A program made the position numbers and the translations under genes. Positions 25,430-34,030 of a stretch of 64,000 nt of DNA are shown in pieces. Source of the stretch: Amycolatopsis acidiphila. GTDB lineage: Bacteria > Actinomycetota > Actinomycetes > Mycobacteriales > Pseudonocardiaceae. The notes below the pieces were generated by a model that saw nothing but the letters and a program-made list of their open reading frames with translations, ran no database searches and was not told the DNA's origin. The stretch covers positions 3,038,001 to 3,102,000 of the forward strand of contig NZ_CP090063.1 in the NCBI RefSeq assembly GCF_021391495.1. The letters run 5' to 3'. How positions within the stretch are numbered: position 1 is the stretch's first letter; every line of letters starts with the position of its first letter.

Positions 25430-26653
25430 ATGTCCGAAGACCACTACCTCGTCGGCCTCGACCTCACCGGCCGTCGTGTCGTCCTGGTCGGCGGGGGCAG
25501 CGTGGCGCAGCGCCGCCTGCCCCGGCTGCTCGGGGCGGGAGCCGCCGTCGAGCTGATCTCGCCGCACACGACGCCCGCCGTGAGCGCGATGGCCGACGCC
25601 GGCGAGCTGGTCTGGCATCGCCGCCGGTACGCCGGGGGCGACCTCGATGGCGCCTGGTACGCCCTGGCCTGCACGGACGATCCGCAGGTCAACGCCGAGA
25701 TCTGCGCGGAGGCCGAGCGTCGCCGCGTGTTCTGCGTCCGCGCCGACGCCGGGTCGGCGGGCACCGCGGTCACCGCCGCGTCCGGGCGGCACGAGGGCCT
25801 GGTCGTCGGCGTCCTGTCCGGTGGCGAGCCGCTGCGTTCGGCGGCCGTGCGCGACAACATCGTCGAGGCCCTGCACACCGGGGTCGTCCCCGACGCCGCC
25901 AAGGCCGGGATCGGCGAGCTGCCCGGGGTGGCGCTGGTCGGCGGCGGGCCGGGCGACCCGGAGCTGATCACGGTCAAGGGCCGCCGCCTGCTGGCCCGCG
26001 CCGACGTCGTGGTGGCCGACCGGCTCGGCCCGCGGGAGCTGCTCGGCGAGCTGCGCCCCGACGTCGAGATCGTCGACGCGGCGAAGATCCCCTACGGGCG
26101 CGCCGCGAGCCAGGAGTTCATCAACGCCACCCTGATCGAGCACGCCAAGGCGGGCAGGTTCGTGGTGCGCCTCAAGGGCGGCGACCCGTACCTGTTCGGC
26201 CGCGGCTTCGAAGAGCTGATCGCGTGCGCGGAGGCGGGCGTGCCCGTGACGGTGGTGCCCGGCATCACCAGCGCGTTCGCGGTCCCCGCCGTGGCCGGCG
26301 TGCCGGTCACCCACCGCGGCGTCGCGCACGAGGTCGTCGTCGTGTCCGGGCACGTGCCGCCGGGCCACGAGACCTCGCTCGTGGACTGGGACGCGCTCGG
26401 CAGGCTGCGCGGCACCATCGTGCTCATGATGGGCGTCGAGCGGCTCGACCGGTTCGCCGCCGCCCTGCTCGCGGCCGGGCGTCCCGGCGACACTCCCGTC
26501 GCGATCGTGCAGGACGGCACCATGCCCGCCCAGCGGATCACCCGGTCCACTTTGGACTCCGTCGCCGCGGACGCGAAGGCCGCCGGGGTGCGCCCGCCCG
26601 CGGTGACGGTCATCGGCCCCGTCGCGGGGCTCGCGCCCGGTCAGTCCTCGTAG
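25430..26653 (+). CDS. cysG: Siroheme synthase: precorrin-2 dehydrogenase fused to uroporphyrinogen-III methyltransferase
   Basis: Makes precorrin-2 and then sirohydrochlorin for siroheme (sulfite or nitrite reductase) and perhaps cobalamin. The 407-residue fusion has an N-terminal NAD-binding domain (VVLVGGGSVAQRRLPRLL, about 1-150) and a C-terminal methyltransferase (about 163-407) with VGGGPGDPELITVKG, LKGGDPYLFGRG and VPGITSAFAVPAVAGVPVTHRG. Fe chelation by the N-terminal domain is known for CysG but not shown here. The start at 25430 follows CATGAT by 6 nt. The last 13 bp overlap the convergent hydrolase gene. Confidence 0.93.
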   Translation: MSEDHYLVGLDLTGRRVVLVGGGSVAQRRLPRLLGAGAAVELISPHTTPAVSAMADAGELVWHRRRYAGGDLDGAWYALACTDDPQVNAEICAEAERRRVFCVRADAGSAGTAVTAASGRHEGLVVGVLSGGEPLRSAAVRDNIVEALHTGVVPDAAKAGIGELPGVALVGGGPGDPELITVKGRRLLARADVVVADRLGPRELLGELRPDVEIVDAAKIPYGRAASQEFINATLIEHAKAGRFVVRLKGGDPYLFGRGFEELIACAEAGVPVTVVPGITSAFAVPAVAGVPVTHRGVAHEVVVVSGHVPPGHETSLVDWDALGRLRGTIVLMMGVERLDRFAAALLAAGRPGDTPVAIVQDGTMPAQRITRSTLDSVAADAKAAGVRPPAVTVIGPVAGLAPGQSS

Positions 26654-27459
26654 CGGCGCCGCACGAAGTCGGCGATCGCGTCGGTCAGCCGCTGCGGGTC
26701 CAGCCGCAGCTCCACCGGGCTGCGCGCCTGCACGAACTCCGCGTCCGGCAGGTCCGCGGCGAGGGTGTCCGCGTCGCCGAACGGGTGGATCGGGTCGCGC
26801 TGGTGCCCGATCACCAGTGTCGGCACGCCGATCTGCCTGCGCACGGCCTTCGGCGGCGCGATCCGTCCGAACAGGACCCCGTGCAGCAGCGCGGCCATCG
26901 ACGCCGGCCGCTGCTCGAGGGTGTCGGTGATCACATCTACCCACTGGCTCCCGTGCGGCACCAGGTTGGCCGCCGTCGCCACCCCGGCAACGCTGAAGGG
27001 CAGGAACCGCGCGGCGAACAGCAGCGGCGCGAACGTCAGCAGCCCGGCGACGATGGCGTTGTCCAGCACCGGCATCTCGACGATCATCCCGCGCATCCGG
27101 TCGGGCGCGGTCACGGCCACCTCCAGCGACACGTTCGCCCCCAGCGAGGTGCCGCCGATCACCGCCCGGTCGATGTCGAGGTGGTCCAGCAGCGCCACGA
27201 CCTGCATGCCGAAGGCGGGCATCGAGTACCGCCACGACTCGGTGGGCCGGTCGGACTCGCCGTGCCCGAGCAGGTCGAGGGTGACGACGCGACAGCCGTC
27301 GGCGGCCAGCCGCCGGGCCAGCGGGGCGTGCATCCGCCGGGTGAACATGATCCCGTGCGTCAACACGACCACCTGGTCGCCGGCGCCGTACTCGGTGTAG
27401 GCCAGCCGGTGCCCCTCGAAGGTGAACGAACCGGCGAGCTCGAGAAGGTGCGGGGTCAT
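26641..27459 (-). CDS. Alpha/beta-fold hydrolase
   Basis: A 272-residue hydrolase with the oxyanion strand VVVLTHGIMFTRRMHAPLARRL, DLLGHGESDRP, and the nucleophile elbow GGTSLGANVS (serine in GxSxG). HQRDPIHPFGDA would hold the acid. The usual C-terminal catalytic histidine is not obvious: the place before the last helix reads ARSPVELRLDPQRL. It may use another histidine or have lost activity. It overlaps siroheme synthase tail to tail and is divergent from the crotonase gene. The substrate is unknown. Confidence 0.85.
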   Translation of the reverse strand: MTPHLLELAGSFTFEGHRLAYTEYGAGDQVVVLTHGIMFTRRMHAPLARRLAADGCRVVTLDLLGHGESDRPTESWRYSMPAFGMQVVALLDHLDIDRAVIGGTSLGANVSLEVAVTAPDRMRGMIVEMPVLDNAIVAGLLTFAPLLFAARFLPFSVAGVATAANLVPHGSQWVDVITDTLEQRPASMAALLHGVLFGRIAPPKAVRRQIGVPTLVIGHQRDPIHPFGDADTLAADLPDAEFVQARSPVELRLDPQRLTDAIADFVRRRYED

Positions 27460-27498
27460 GTAGCCAGGAAACCATGCCCATGCGTCAAGATGGCAGTC

Positions 27499-28329
27499 AT
27501 GACTGACATCGCCGACCTCGTCTCGCTCAAAGTCGACCGGTCCGGACCCGTGGCCGAGGTGACGTTGCTGGGACCGTCCAAAGGTAACGCCATGGGCCCG
27601 GACTTCTGGCGTGAGCTGCCACTGGTCTTCACCGCCCTCGACGCCGACCCGGCGGTCCGCGCGATCGTGCTGACCGGCAGCGGGGCGAACTTCTCCTACG
27701 GGCTCGACCTGCCGGCGATGATGGGCGGCTGGGCGCCGATGCTCGCCGGGGACGCGCTGGCCGGCCCGCGCACGGCGTTCCTCAAGGAGGTCCGCAAGTT
27801 GCAGGACAGCGTCACCGCGGTGGCCGACTGCCGCACCCCGGTGGTCGCCGCCGTCTCGGGCTGGTGCATCGGCGGCGGGGTCGACGTCATCGCCGCCGCC
27901 GACGTGCGGCTCGCGAGCGCGGACGCCAAGTTCAGCGTCCGGGAGGCCAAGGTCGCCATCGTCGCGGACCTGGGCAGCCTGCAGCGGCTCGCCGGCGTCA
28001 TCGGCGAGGGGCATCTGCGGGAGCTGGCGCTGACCGGCAAGGACATCGACGCGGCGCGCGCGGAGAAGATCGGCCTGATCAACGACGTGTACCCCGACCA
28101 GGACGCGGTGCTGGCCGCCGCGCGGGAGCTGGCCGGGGAGATCGCCGCCAACCCGCCGCTGGTCGTGCAGGGGGTCAAGGACGTCCTGGCACTCAACAGC
28201 GAGCGGCGGGTCGCCGACGGGTTACGGTACGTCTCGACGTGGAACGCCGCGTTCCTGCCGAGCAAGGACCTCGGCGAGGCGGTGCAGGCGTTCATCGAGC
28301 GGCGGCAGCCGGAGTTCAAGGGAGAATAG
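27499..28329 (+). CDS. Crotonase-family enzyme, delta3,5-delta2,4-dienoyl-CoA isomerase-like
   Basis: A 276-residue crotonase-fold protein. The oxyanion-hole segments are GSGANFSYGLDLPAM and GWCIGGGVDVIAAADVRLAS. Asp129, Glu149 and Asp157 keep the exact 20 and 8 residue spacing of the three catalytic acids of rat dienoyl-CoA isomerase (ECH1 Asp176, Glu196, Asp204), and ADLGSLQRL matches that group, so isomerase is favoured over hydratase. Its role would be beta-oxidation of unsaturated acyl chains. The acyl-CoA ligase gene starts one base after the stop. CAAGAT 7 nt before the ATG suggests a leaderless start. Confidence 0.88.
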   Translation: MTDIADLVSLKVDRSGPVAEVTLLGPSKGNAMGPDFWRELPLVFTALDADPAVRAIVLTGSGANFSYGLDLPAMMGGWAPMLAGDALAGPRTAFLKEVRKLQDSVTAVADCRTPVVAAVSGWCIGGGVDVIAAADVRLASADAKFSVREAKVAIVADLGSLQRLAGVIGEGHLRELALTGKDIDAARAEKIGLINDVYPDQDAVLAAARELAGEIAANPPLVVQGVKDVLALNSERRVADGLRYVSTWNAAFLPSKDLGEAVQAFIERRQPEFKGE

Positions 28330-28330
28330 G

Positions 28331-30022
28331 GTGAGCAGCGACGCTTTCCGCCAGGCCAGGGACTACCTGCTGGCACATCGCGAGGACTACGACACCGCGT
28401 ACCGCGACTTCACCTGGCCCGAGCTCGGCGAGTTCAACTGGGCGCTCGACTGGTTCGACGTCATCGCCCGCGACCCCGCCAACGCGCAGCGGTACGCACT
28501 GTGGATCGTCGAGGAGGACGGCTCGGAGGGCCGCTGGACGTTCCCGGAGCTGAGCGAGCGCTCGGACCGGGTGGCGAACTGGTTGCGGGGTCACGGGGTC
28601 CGCCGCGGCGACCGGCTGATCCTCATGCTGGGCAACCAGGTCGAGCTGTGGGAGACGATCCTGGCCGCCATCAAGCTGGGCGCGGTGATCATCCCCGCGT
28701 CGACGCTGCTGGGGCCCGAGGACCTGCGCGACCGCGTCGACCGCGGCGCCGCGAAGCACGTCGTGGTGCGCTCGGCCGACGTGCCGAAGTTCGCGGGCGT
28801 CGAAGGGGACTACACGCGCATCGCGGTGGGGGAGCGGGCCGAGGGCTGGCTTTCCTTCACCGACGCCTACGCCGCGGACGCGGGCTTCGAGCCCGACGGC
28901 GTGACCGCGGCGACCGACCCGCTGCTGCTGTACTTCACCTCGGGCACCACGGCGAAGCCGAAACTGGTGCAGCACACGCAGGTCTCCTACCCGGTCGGGC
29001 ATCTGTCCACAATGTACTGGGTCGGCCTCGAGCCGGGTGACGTGCACCTCAACATCTCCTCGCCCGGCTGGGCGAAACACGCGTGGAGCAACGTCTTCGC
29101 GCCGTGGAACGCCGAGGCGACCGTCTTCTTGTACAACTACAACAGGTTCGACGCGGTCGCGCTGATGTCGCAGATGGACCGCTGCGGCGTCACGAGCTTC
29201 TGCGCGCCGCCGACGGTGTGGCGGATGCTGATCCAGGCCGACCTGAGCGCGCTGAAGACCCCGCCGCGCAAGGTGGTCGGCGCGGGTGAGCCGCTCAACC
29301 CCGAGGTGATCGAGCGGGTGTCGAAGGCCTGGGGTGTCACGATCCGCGACGGGTTCGGGCAGACCGAGAGCAGCGTGCAGATCGCGAACACGCCGGGCCA
29401 GCCGGTCAAGTCCGGGTCGATGGGCCGACCGCTGCCCGGGTTCACCGTCGCGCTGGTCGACCCGGTGACCGGTGAGCGCGCGAGCGAGGGCGAGATCTGC
29501 CTGGACCTCGCCCACCGGCCGGTCGGGCTGATGGTCGGCTACACCGACGACGACGAGCGCACGGCGAAGGCGTTCGAGAACGGCTTCTACCACACCGGTG
29601 ACGTCGGCTCGGTCGACGAGGACGGCTACATCACCTACGTCGGGCGCACCGACGACGTGTTCAAGGCGTCGGACTACCGGATCTCGCCCTTCGAGCTGGA
29701 GAGCGTGCTCCTGGAGCACGACGCGGTCGCCGAGGCGGCGGTCGTGCCGGCGCCCGACCCGATCCGCCTGGCGGTGCCGAAGGCCTACGTCGTGCTCGCC
29801 GCCGGGCACGAGCCGGTCGCGGCGACGGCGGAGAGCATCCTCGCGTTCTGCCGTGAGCACCTGGCGCCGTACAAGCGCATCCGGCGGCTGGAGTTCACCG
29901 AGCTGCCGAAGACCATTTCGGGCAAGATCCGCCGCGTCGAGCTGCGCGGCAAGGAGCAGGCCGCGGACGGCCGCCCGGCGGGCGAGTTTCGCGAGGAGGA
30001 CTTCCCCGGCCTGAAGTCCTGA
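28331..30022 (+). CDS. Acyl-CoA synthetase, medium-chain / acetyl-CoA synthetase-like
   Basis: Adenylates a carboxylic acid and loads it on CoA. The 563-residue product has the P-loop YFTSGTTAKPK at 201-211, the adenine motif DGFGQTESSVQIAN, the YHTGDVGSVDEDGYITYVGRTDDVFK hinge and the C-terminal catalytic Lys532 in TISGKIRR. The WALDWFDVIARDP N-terminus is typical of the medium-chain acyl-CoA synthetase group rather than FadD long-chain ligases. GGGAG lies upstream and the GTG start directly follows the crotonase stop, so both serve one degradation route. Confidence 0.92.
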   Translation: MSSDAFRQARDYLLAHREDYDTAYRDFTWPELGEFNWALDWFDVIARDPANAQRYALWIVEEDGSEGRWTFPELSERSDRVANWLRGHGVRRGDRLILMLGNQVELWETILAAIKLGAVIIPASTLLGPEDLRDRVDRGAAKHVVVRSADVPKFAGVEGDYTRIAVGERAEGWLSFTDAYAADAGFEPDGVTAATDPLLLYFTSGTTAKPKLVQHTQVSYPVGHLSTMYWVGLEPGDVHLNISSPGWAKHAWSNVFAPWNAEATVFLYNYNRFDAVALMSQMDRCGVTSFCAPPTVWRMLIQADLSALKTPPRKVVGAGEPLNPEVIERVSKAWGVTIRDGFGQTESSVQIANTPGQPVKSGSMGRPLPGFTVALVDPVTGERASEGEICLDLAHRPVGLMVGYTDDDERTAKAFENGFYHTGDVGSVDEDGYITYVGRTDDVFKASDYRISPFELESVLLEHDAVAEAAVVPAPDPIRLAVPKAYVVLAAGHEPVAATAESILAFCREHLAPYKRIRRLEFTELPKTISGKIRRVELRGKEQAADGRPAGEFREEDFPGLKS

Positions 30023-30061
30023 GCGCCCCGCGGTGGGCTCCGCCGGGAGCCCACCGCCGGG

Positions 30062-30472
30062 TCAGCGGGCCGGCTCGGAGCCGACCTGGCGGCCGTCTTC
30101 GGTGGAGCAGGTCGCGGTCAGCACCGAGCCAGGGTCGCTGCCGCAGGTCCACGGGTCGAGCGCGACCGGCCCGGCGCCGTCCGGGCTCGCGGCCGCCGCG
30201 GGAGTGACGCGTGCGAAGTACTGGGTCAGCAGCGTGACCGCCTCGGCGCACTCGACCGCGCCCTGCCGGATGATCACCTTCGCCTGCTGCCCGTCGTTCG
30301 CGGGAACCGTGCCGCACTGGATGTTCTGGGCCGGCGGGTCGGCCAGTACGGCCTGCGCCTGACCCGCGTCCACGGGTGCCGGCGGCGGGACGCCCTGGCC
30401 GCCACAGGCACTGAGCGTGAGCACGCACGCGGCGACGGGACCGATCGAGCGAAGCGGAATCTGTCGGGACAC
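30062..30472 (-). CDS. Secreted lipoprotein, related to the next lipoprotein
   Basis: A 136-residue lipoprotein with a signal peptide ending in the lipobox LSAC (Cys about 23), followed by a proline- and alanine-rich linker. The mature domain has a cysteine pattern CGTV...ECAEA...WTC...TCSTEDG that recurs in the neighbouring lipoprotein 30500-30964, so the two look like diverged tandem copies. Four or more cysteines suggest disulfides outside the cell. GTG start with AAGGAA upstream. Function unknown. Confidence 0.75.
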   Translation of the reverse strand: MSRQIPLRSIGPVAACVLTLSACGGQGVPPPAPVDAGQAQAVLADPPAQNIQCGTVPANDGQQAKVIIRQGAVECAEAVTLLTQYFARVTPAAAASPDGAGPVALDPWTCGSDPGSVLTATCSTEDGRQVGSEPAR

Positions 30473-30499
30473 TTCGGTTTTTCCTTGCGGGGAGAGGGG

Positions 30500-30964
30500 T
30501 CACTCGGCCGCCACACCGGCGAACACGGTCTTGTCCTGGAGGCTGCAGGTGGTGCCGCCCTGCGACGACGGCGGCCCGGAGACGCACAGCCAGCCGTCCA
30601 CGGTGGCGCTCGCGGGCTTGCCCGACCCGGCGGGCTGCCTGCCCGCCAGCTGTGCCTGGAACCGGCTGACCAGGTCCTTCGCGTCGGCGCACGGCACGCC
30701 CGGGCTCTCCAGGACCTGCAACGTCAGCCCGCTCGCGGCGGTCACCGTGCCGCAGCTGCCCTCGGCGGGCGCGCTCGTCGGTGCCGGGGAGCCGGCAGGG
30801 GCGCTGCCGGTCGTCGCAGGCGGGGAGGTCGCGGTCGTGGCGGGCGGCGGGGCCGGCGGGGTGGCGACCTGCACGACGGGATCGTCGGTGCCCGCGCACC
30901 CGGCGCTCAGCAGGACGAACGCGCCCGCGACGCCCCAGCGCGCGCGGCGTGCGACTGCGCCCAT
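30500..30964 (-). CDS. Secreted lipoprotein, tandem paralog
   Basis: A 154-residue lipoprotein: basic start, hydrophobic core, lipobox LSAGC (Cys23), then a long Thr/Pro/Ala linker (about 30-68) that spans the wall. The mature domain repeats the CGTV...CADA...WLC...TTCSLQD pattern of the protein at 30062-30472. GGGGAG stands 5 nt before the ATG; a longer frame to 31210 is not supported. It lies upstream of its paralog on the same strand, 27 bp apart, so they probably form one operon. Function unknown. Confidence 0.75.
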   Translation of the reverse strand: MGAVARRARWGVAGAFVLLSAGCAGTDDPVVQVATPPAPPPATTATSPPATTGSAPAGSPAPTSAPAEGSCGTVTAASGLTLQVLESPGVPCADAKDLVSRFQAQLAGRQPAGSGKPASATVDGWLCVSGPPSSQGGTTCSLQDKTVFAGVAAE

Positions 30965-31189
30965 CCCCGCTCCCCTCCACGTTCGGCAGCGGAAGGTTAC
31001 CCGGCCCCGGGCGGTTCCGCCCACCGGACCGATGCAGGTCCATAGTGGACGGTCACGTATCGTGTGTCCTCCCCACCGGAGCGAGTGAATCCGCGGTGGG
31101 CGGTTAACACCGCGGCCGCCGCGAGCGACGTTCCAGGTGTGCCCGTCCGCGGGCGCACCCGCCCGACCCGTCCCCGAGCGCTGAGAGCG

Positions 31190-31372
31190 ATGAGCACCGA
31201 AACCGAGCACGCAACCCCGCCCACCACCCCTTGCACCGTCGTGTGGAGCGAGGGCCGTCCCTACGTCCTCGAGTCCGGCCGGTGGATCGGCACCGACCGG
31301 CGCGGCCGGCCGCAGTCCCTCACCGGTGCGGACCTGCGCCGGCGTGGCTGGAGCTACCGCCGGGCCAGCTAG
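31190..31372 (+). CDS. Small protein of unknown function
   Basis: A 60-residue soluble protein with a Thr-rich start, then a compact part VVWSEGRPYVLESGRWIGTDRRGRPQSLTGADLRRRGWSYRR rich in Trp, Arg and Gly. GAG lies 5 nt before the ATG; the open frame goes back to 31064, but that part looks like promoter sequence for the divergent lipoprotein genes. It stands just before the pgsA-like gene. I do not recognise the family. Confidence 0.5.
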   Translation: MSTETEHATPPTTPCTVVWSEGRPYVLESGRWIGTDRRGRPQSLTGADLRRRGWSYRRAS

Positions 31373-31402
31373 CGCTGACCTGCGCCGGGCTAGGGTGAGC
31401 GG

Positions 31403-32047
31403 GTGAGCGAGCCCAGCCCGGAGACAGTGTCCACCGACAGCGCCGCACCGCCGGTCGCGTCGCAGCCGGGCCTGCTGCGCCAGGCGCTGAACGTCCCGAA
31501 CATCCTGTCCCTGCTGCGGCTCGCGGGCGTCCCGGTCTTCCTGTGGCTGCTGCTGGGCCCGCGCGAGGACGGCTGGGCCCTGGCCCTGCTGGTGTTCAGC
31601 GCGCTCACCGACTGGCTCGACGGCAAGCTCGCCCGCTGGCTCGACCAGATGAGCAGGCTCGGCCAGCTGCTCGACCCGGCCGCCGACCGGCTCTACATCG
31701 CCGCGACGCTGGTGGCGTTCCTGGTCCGCGGCATCATCCCGTGGTGGGTGGTGGCGCCGCTGGTGCTGCGCGAGCTGATCGTCGGCGTGTGCATCCTCCT
31801 GCTGCGCCGCAACGGGTTCGCGCCACCGGAGGTCACCTACGCCGGCAAGGCCGCGACGTTCGTGCTGATGTACGCCTTCCCCTTCCTGCTGCTCACCCAG
31901 GGGGGCTCGGCCGTGGCCGGGGTGGCCCGCCCGATCGCGTACGCGTTCACGGCCTGGGGGTGCGTGCTCTACCTGTGGTCGGGGGCGCTGTACGTGATCC
32001 AGACGGTCTCGGCCATCCGGGGTGCCGAGCGGTCCGGTGGGATGTAA
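31403..32047 (+). CDS. pgsA: CDP-alcohol phosphatidyltransferase (PgsA2-like)
   Basis: A 214-residue membrane enzyme that joins a CDP-diacylglycerol lipid to an alcohol, as in phosphatidylglycerol-phosphate or cardiolipin synthesis. The full family motif is present: Asp70, Asp73, Gly74, Ala77, Arg78, Gly87, Asp91 and Asp95 in the D..DG..AR........G...D...D pattern. About six membrane spans. It sits before gcvH and garA as pgsA2 (Rv1822) stands near that block in mycobacteria. The acceptor alcohol is not certain. TAGGGT 6 nt before the GTG suggests a leaderless mRNA. Confidence 0.9.
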   Translation: MSEPSPETVSTDSAAPPVASQPGLLRQALNVPNILSLLRLAGVPVFLWLLLGPREDGWALALLVFSALTDWLDGKLARWLDQMSRLGQLLDPAADRLYIAATLVAFLVRGIIPWWVVAPLVLRELIVGVCILLLRRNGFAPPEVTYAGKAATFVLMYAFPFLLLTQGGSAVAGVARPIAYAFTAWGCVLYLWSGALYVIQTVSAIRGAERSGGM

Positions 32048-32103
32048 GACTTCCCGCGAGCATTCGCGCAGACCCGCGAGCCAGGCACGAAAGGGGACAG
32101 CCG

Positions 32104-32487
32104 TTGTCCGCTCCAGAAGAGTTGCGCTACACCGAGGAGCACGAGTGGGTCGCCACCCGCTCCGGTGACTCGGTCCGGGTGGGGATCACCGAGTACGCGC
32201 AGGACCAGCTCGGCGACGTGGTGTTCGTCGAGCTGCCCGAGGTGGGCAGGCAGCTCGGCGCGGGCGACACGTTGGGCGAGGTCGAGTCCACCAAGAGCGT
32301 CTCGGAGCTGTTCGCGCCGGTGGACGGCGAGGTCACGGCGGTCAACGGCGCGGTCGTCGACTCGCCGGAGCTGATCAACAGCGACCCCTACGGCGAGGGC
32401 TGGCTCGTCGAGATCAAGGTGAGCGACCCGGCCGCGGTCGAGGGCCTGCTCGATTCCGACGCCTACCAGGCGCTCACCGCCGGATAG
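32104..32487 (+). CDS. gcvH: Glycine cleavage system H protein
   Basis: Carries the aminomethyl group on a lipoyl arm between the P, T and L proteins. The 127-residue product has the lipoyl lysine Lys64 in [15 protein letters not shown] and the conserved start [12 protein letters not shown] at 32104 is the start, supported by AGGGGA 8 nt upstream. Neither gcvP nor gcvT is in the window, although in mycobacteria gcvB (gcvP) lies a few genes downstream. It stands alone between the pgsA-like gene and garA. Confidence 0.95.
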   Translation: MSAPEELRYTEEHEWVATRSGDSVRVGITEYAQDQLGDVVFVELPEVGRQLGAGDTLGEVESTKSVSELFAPVDGEVTAVNGAVVDSPELINSDPYGEGWLVEIKVSDPAAVEGLLDSDAYQALTAG

Positions 32488-32541
32488 CGGGCCCGCTGTC
32501 AAGGGGAGCCCCAGCGGCTGCGACCGATCAGGCACGGTACG

Positions 32542-32547
32542 TTGACA
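32542..32547 (+). promoter_or_regulatory. -35-like element upstream of garA
   Basis: TTGACA is a perfect -35 hexamer. TAGGCG at 32563-32568 could be its -10 after a 15-bp gap, which is short. The element gives garA-ftsR a likely promoter separate from gcvH. Confidence 0.4.
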
Positions 32548-32595
32548 GCACACAATCTCGGGTAGGCGAACACTTCAGTGGTGAGGAGAGCTCAG

Positions 32596-33060
32596 GTGAG
32601 CACGAACGACGGACCCGGTGTTCCCCCGGAGCAGTCTCCGGAGCGGACTTCGGTCTTCCGGGCCGACTTCCTGGCGGACGCGGAGGGCCACGAGCCGCCG
32701 GCGCCCGAGCCCTCGGTCGCCGGTGTCGACGCGCTGCCGTCCGGCTCGGCACTGTTGGTCGTCAAGCGGGGCCCCAACGCGGGCTCGCGGTTCCTGCTGG
32801 ACCGCGACACCACCAGCGCGGGGCGGCACCCGGACAGTGACATCTTCCTTGACGACGTCACGGTCTCCCGTCGGCACGCGGAGTTCCGGCGTGAGGGCGG
32901 CGAGTTCGTGGTGATCGACGTGGGCAGCCTGAACGGCACCTATGTCAACCGCGAGCCGGTGGACCAGGCCGTCCTCGCCGGCGGCGACGAGGTGCAGATC
33001 GGCAAGTTCCGCCTGGTCTTCCTGACCGGCCCGGGGCACGGGGGCCAGGGGGCACAGTGA
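32596..33060 (+). CDS. garA: FHA-domain protein GarA/OdhI homolog
   Basis: Phospho-switch inhibitor of 2-oxoglutarate dehydrogenase and glutamate dehydrogenase. The 154-residue product has the FHA domain at about 55-145, with GRHPDSDIFLDDVTVSRRHAEF and VGSLNGTYVNREPV. The N-terminal phosphorylation motif reads ERTSVFRADF; in M. tuberculosis GarA it is ETTSVF, with PknG acting on the first and PknB on the second threonine. Here the first threonine is Arg17 and only Thr18 remains. The GTG at 32596, with AGGAG 7 nt upstream, is preferred over GTG 32578. It overlaps ftsR as GTGA. Confidence 0.95.
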   Translation: MSTNDGPGVPPEQSPERTSVFRADFLADAEGHEPPAPEPSVAGVDALPSGSALLVVKRGPNAGSRFLLDRDTTSAGRHPDSDIFLDDVTVSRRHAEFRREGGEFVVIDVGSLNGTYVNREPVDQAVLAGGDEVQIGKFRLVFLTGPGHGGQGAQ

Positions 33061-33803
33061 CGGCTGCCGGGCGGCCACAGCGCGATGGGTTGAGCATCGG
33101 GGCCGTTCTGGCGCAGCTGCGCGCAGACTTCCCCGACGTCACCATCTCCAAGATCAGGTTCCTCGAGTCGGAGGGGCTGGTACAGCCAGGGCGCACGCCG
33201 TCGGGCTACCGCCAGTTCGCCCCGGCGGACGTCGAGCGCCTGCGGTTCGTGCTGTCCGCCCAGCGGGACCACTACCTGCCGCTGAAGGTGATCAAGGAGC
33301 AGCTCGACGCCGCGGACGGCGGCGCGGGCGGGCCCGAGGTGACCGGCACCCGGCTTCCCCGCAAGCTCGTCTCGCTCTCCTCGCGCACCGGTGACGGGCT
33401 GCCCGCGGCCGAGGACTTCGCGCCCGGTCGCGAGGTCCGGCTCACCCAGGAGGAGCTGCTGGCCGAAACCGGCATCGACGCCCCGACGCTGGCCGAGCTC
33501 GAGCAGTACGGGCTCCTCCGGCCGGGCGCGGCGGGGTTCTACGACCCGGATGCGGTGCTGGTCGCGCGCACGGTCAAGGCGATGACGGAGTTCGGCATCG
33601 AACCGCGGCACCTGCGCGCGTTCCGCGCCTCCGCCGACCGCGAGGTCGGGCTGCTGGAGCAGATCGTGACGCCGGTGTACCGGCACCGGGACGCCGACGC
33701 GAAGGCCCGCGCGGACGAGATGGTGCGGGAGCTGGCGGCGTTGTCGGTCACCCTGCACACGCTGCTGGTCAAGGCCGGCATCCGGGGTGTGACCGGCGGT
33801 TGA
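33057..33803 (+). CDS. ftsR: MerR-family regulator FtsR
   Basis: A 248-residue MerR-type regulator equivalent to Rv1828/FtsR, which in corynebacteria activates ftsZ. The N-terminal winged helix is SIGAVLAQLRADFPDVTISKIRFLESEGLVQPGRTPSGYRQF, a form of the MerR HTH typical for this family. A second HTH-like region, TQEELLAETGIDAPTLAELEQYGLLRP, is also characteristic. It overlaps garA by GTGA, so the two are made together. An ftsZ target is known for homologs only. Confidence 0.9.
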   Translation: MTAAGRPQRDGLSIGAVLAQLRADFPDVTISKIRFLESEGLVQPGRTPSGYRQFAPADVERLRFVLSAQRDHYLPLKVIKEQLDAADGGAGGPEVTGTRLPRKLVSLSSRTGDGLPAAEDFAPGREVRLTQEELLAETGIDAPTLAELEQYGLLRPGAAGFYDPDAVLVARTVKAMTEFGIEPRHLRAFRASADREVGLLEQIVTPVYRHRDADAKARADEMVRELAALSVTLHTLLVKAGIRGVTGG

Positions 33804-34030
33804 GGCGGCCCCCTCCCAGGCTCCGGTCGGTAATGACACAGTTTCATGACTCTGCCTATCGCCCGGGATGCCGTACGGTTGGTTATGGGTTGCCCGACAT
33901 CGAACGTGCGCCAGTCAACATGGGAAACAAGCGAGCACAGCGTCCAGCGGACGGGTAGCGTCGGAAACGTCGACGCGGGATCGTCGGATCGGCGCTGCAG
34001 CCCGCGCACAGGAGAGGGAGGCGAAGTCCG

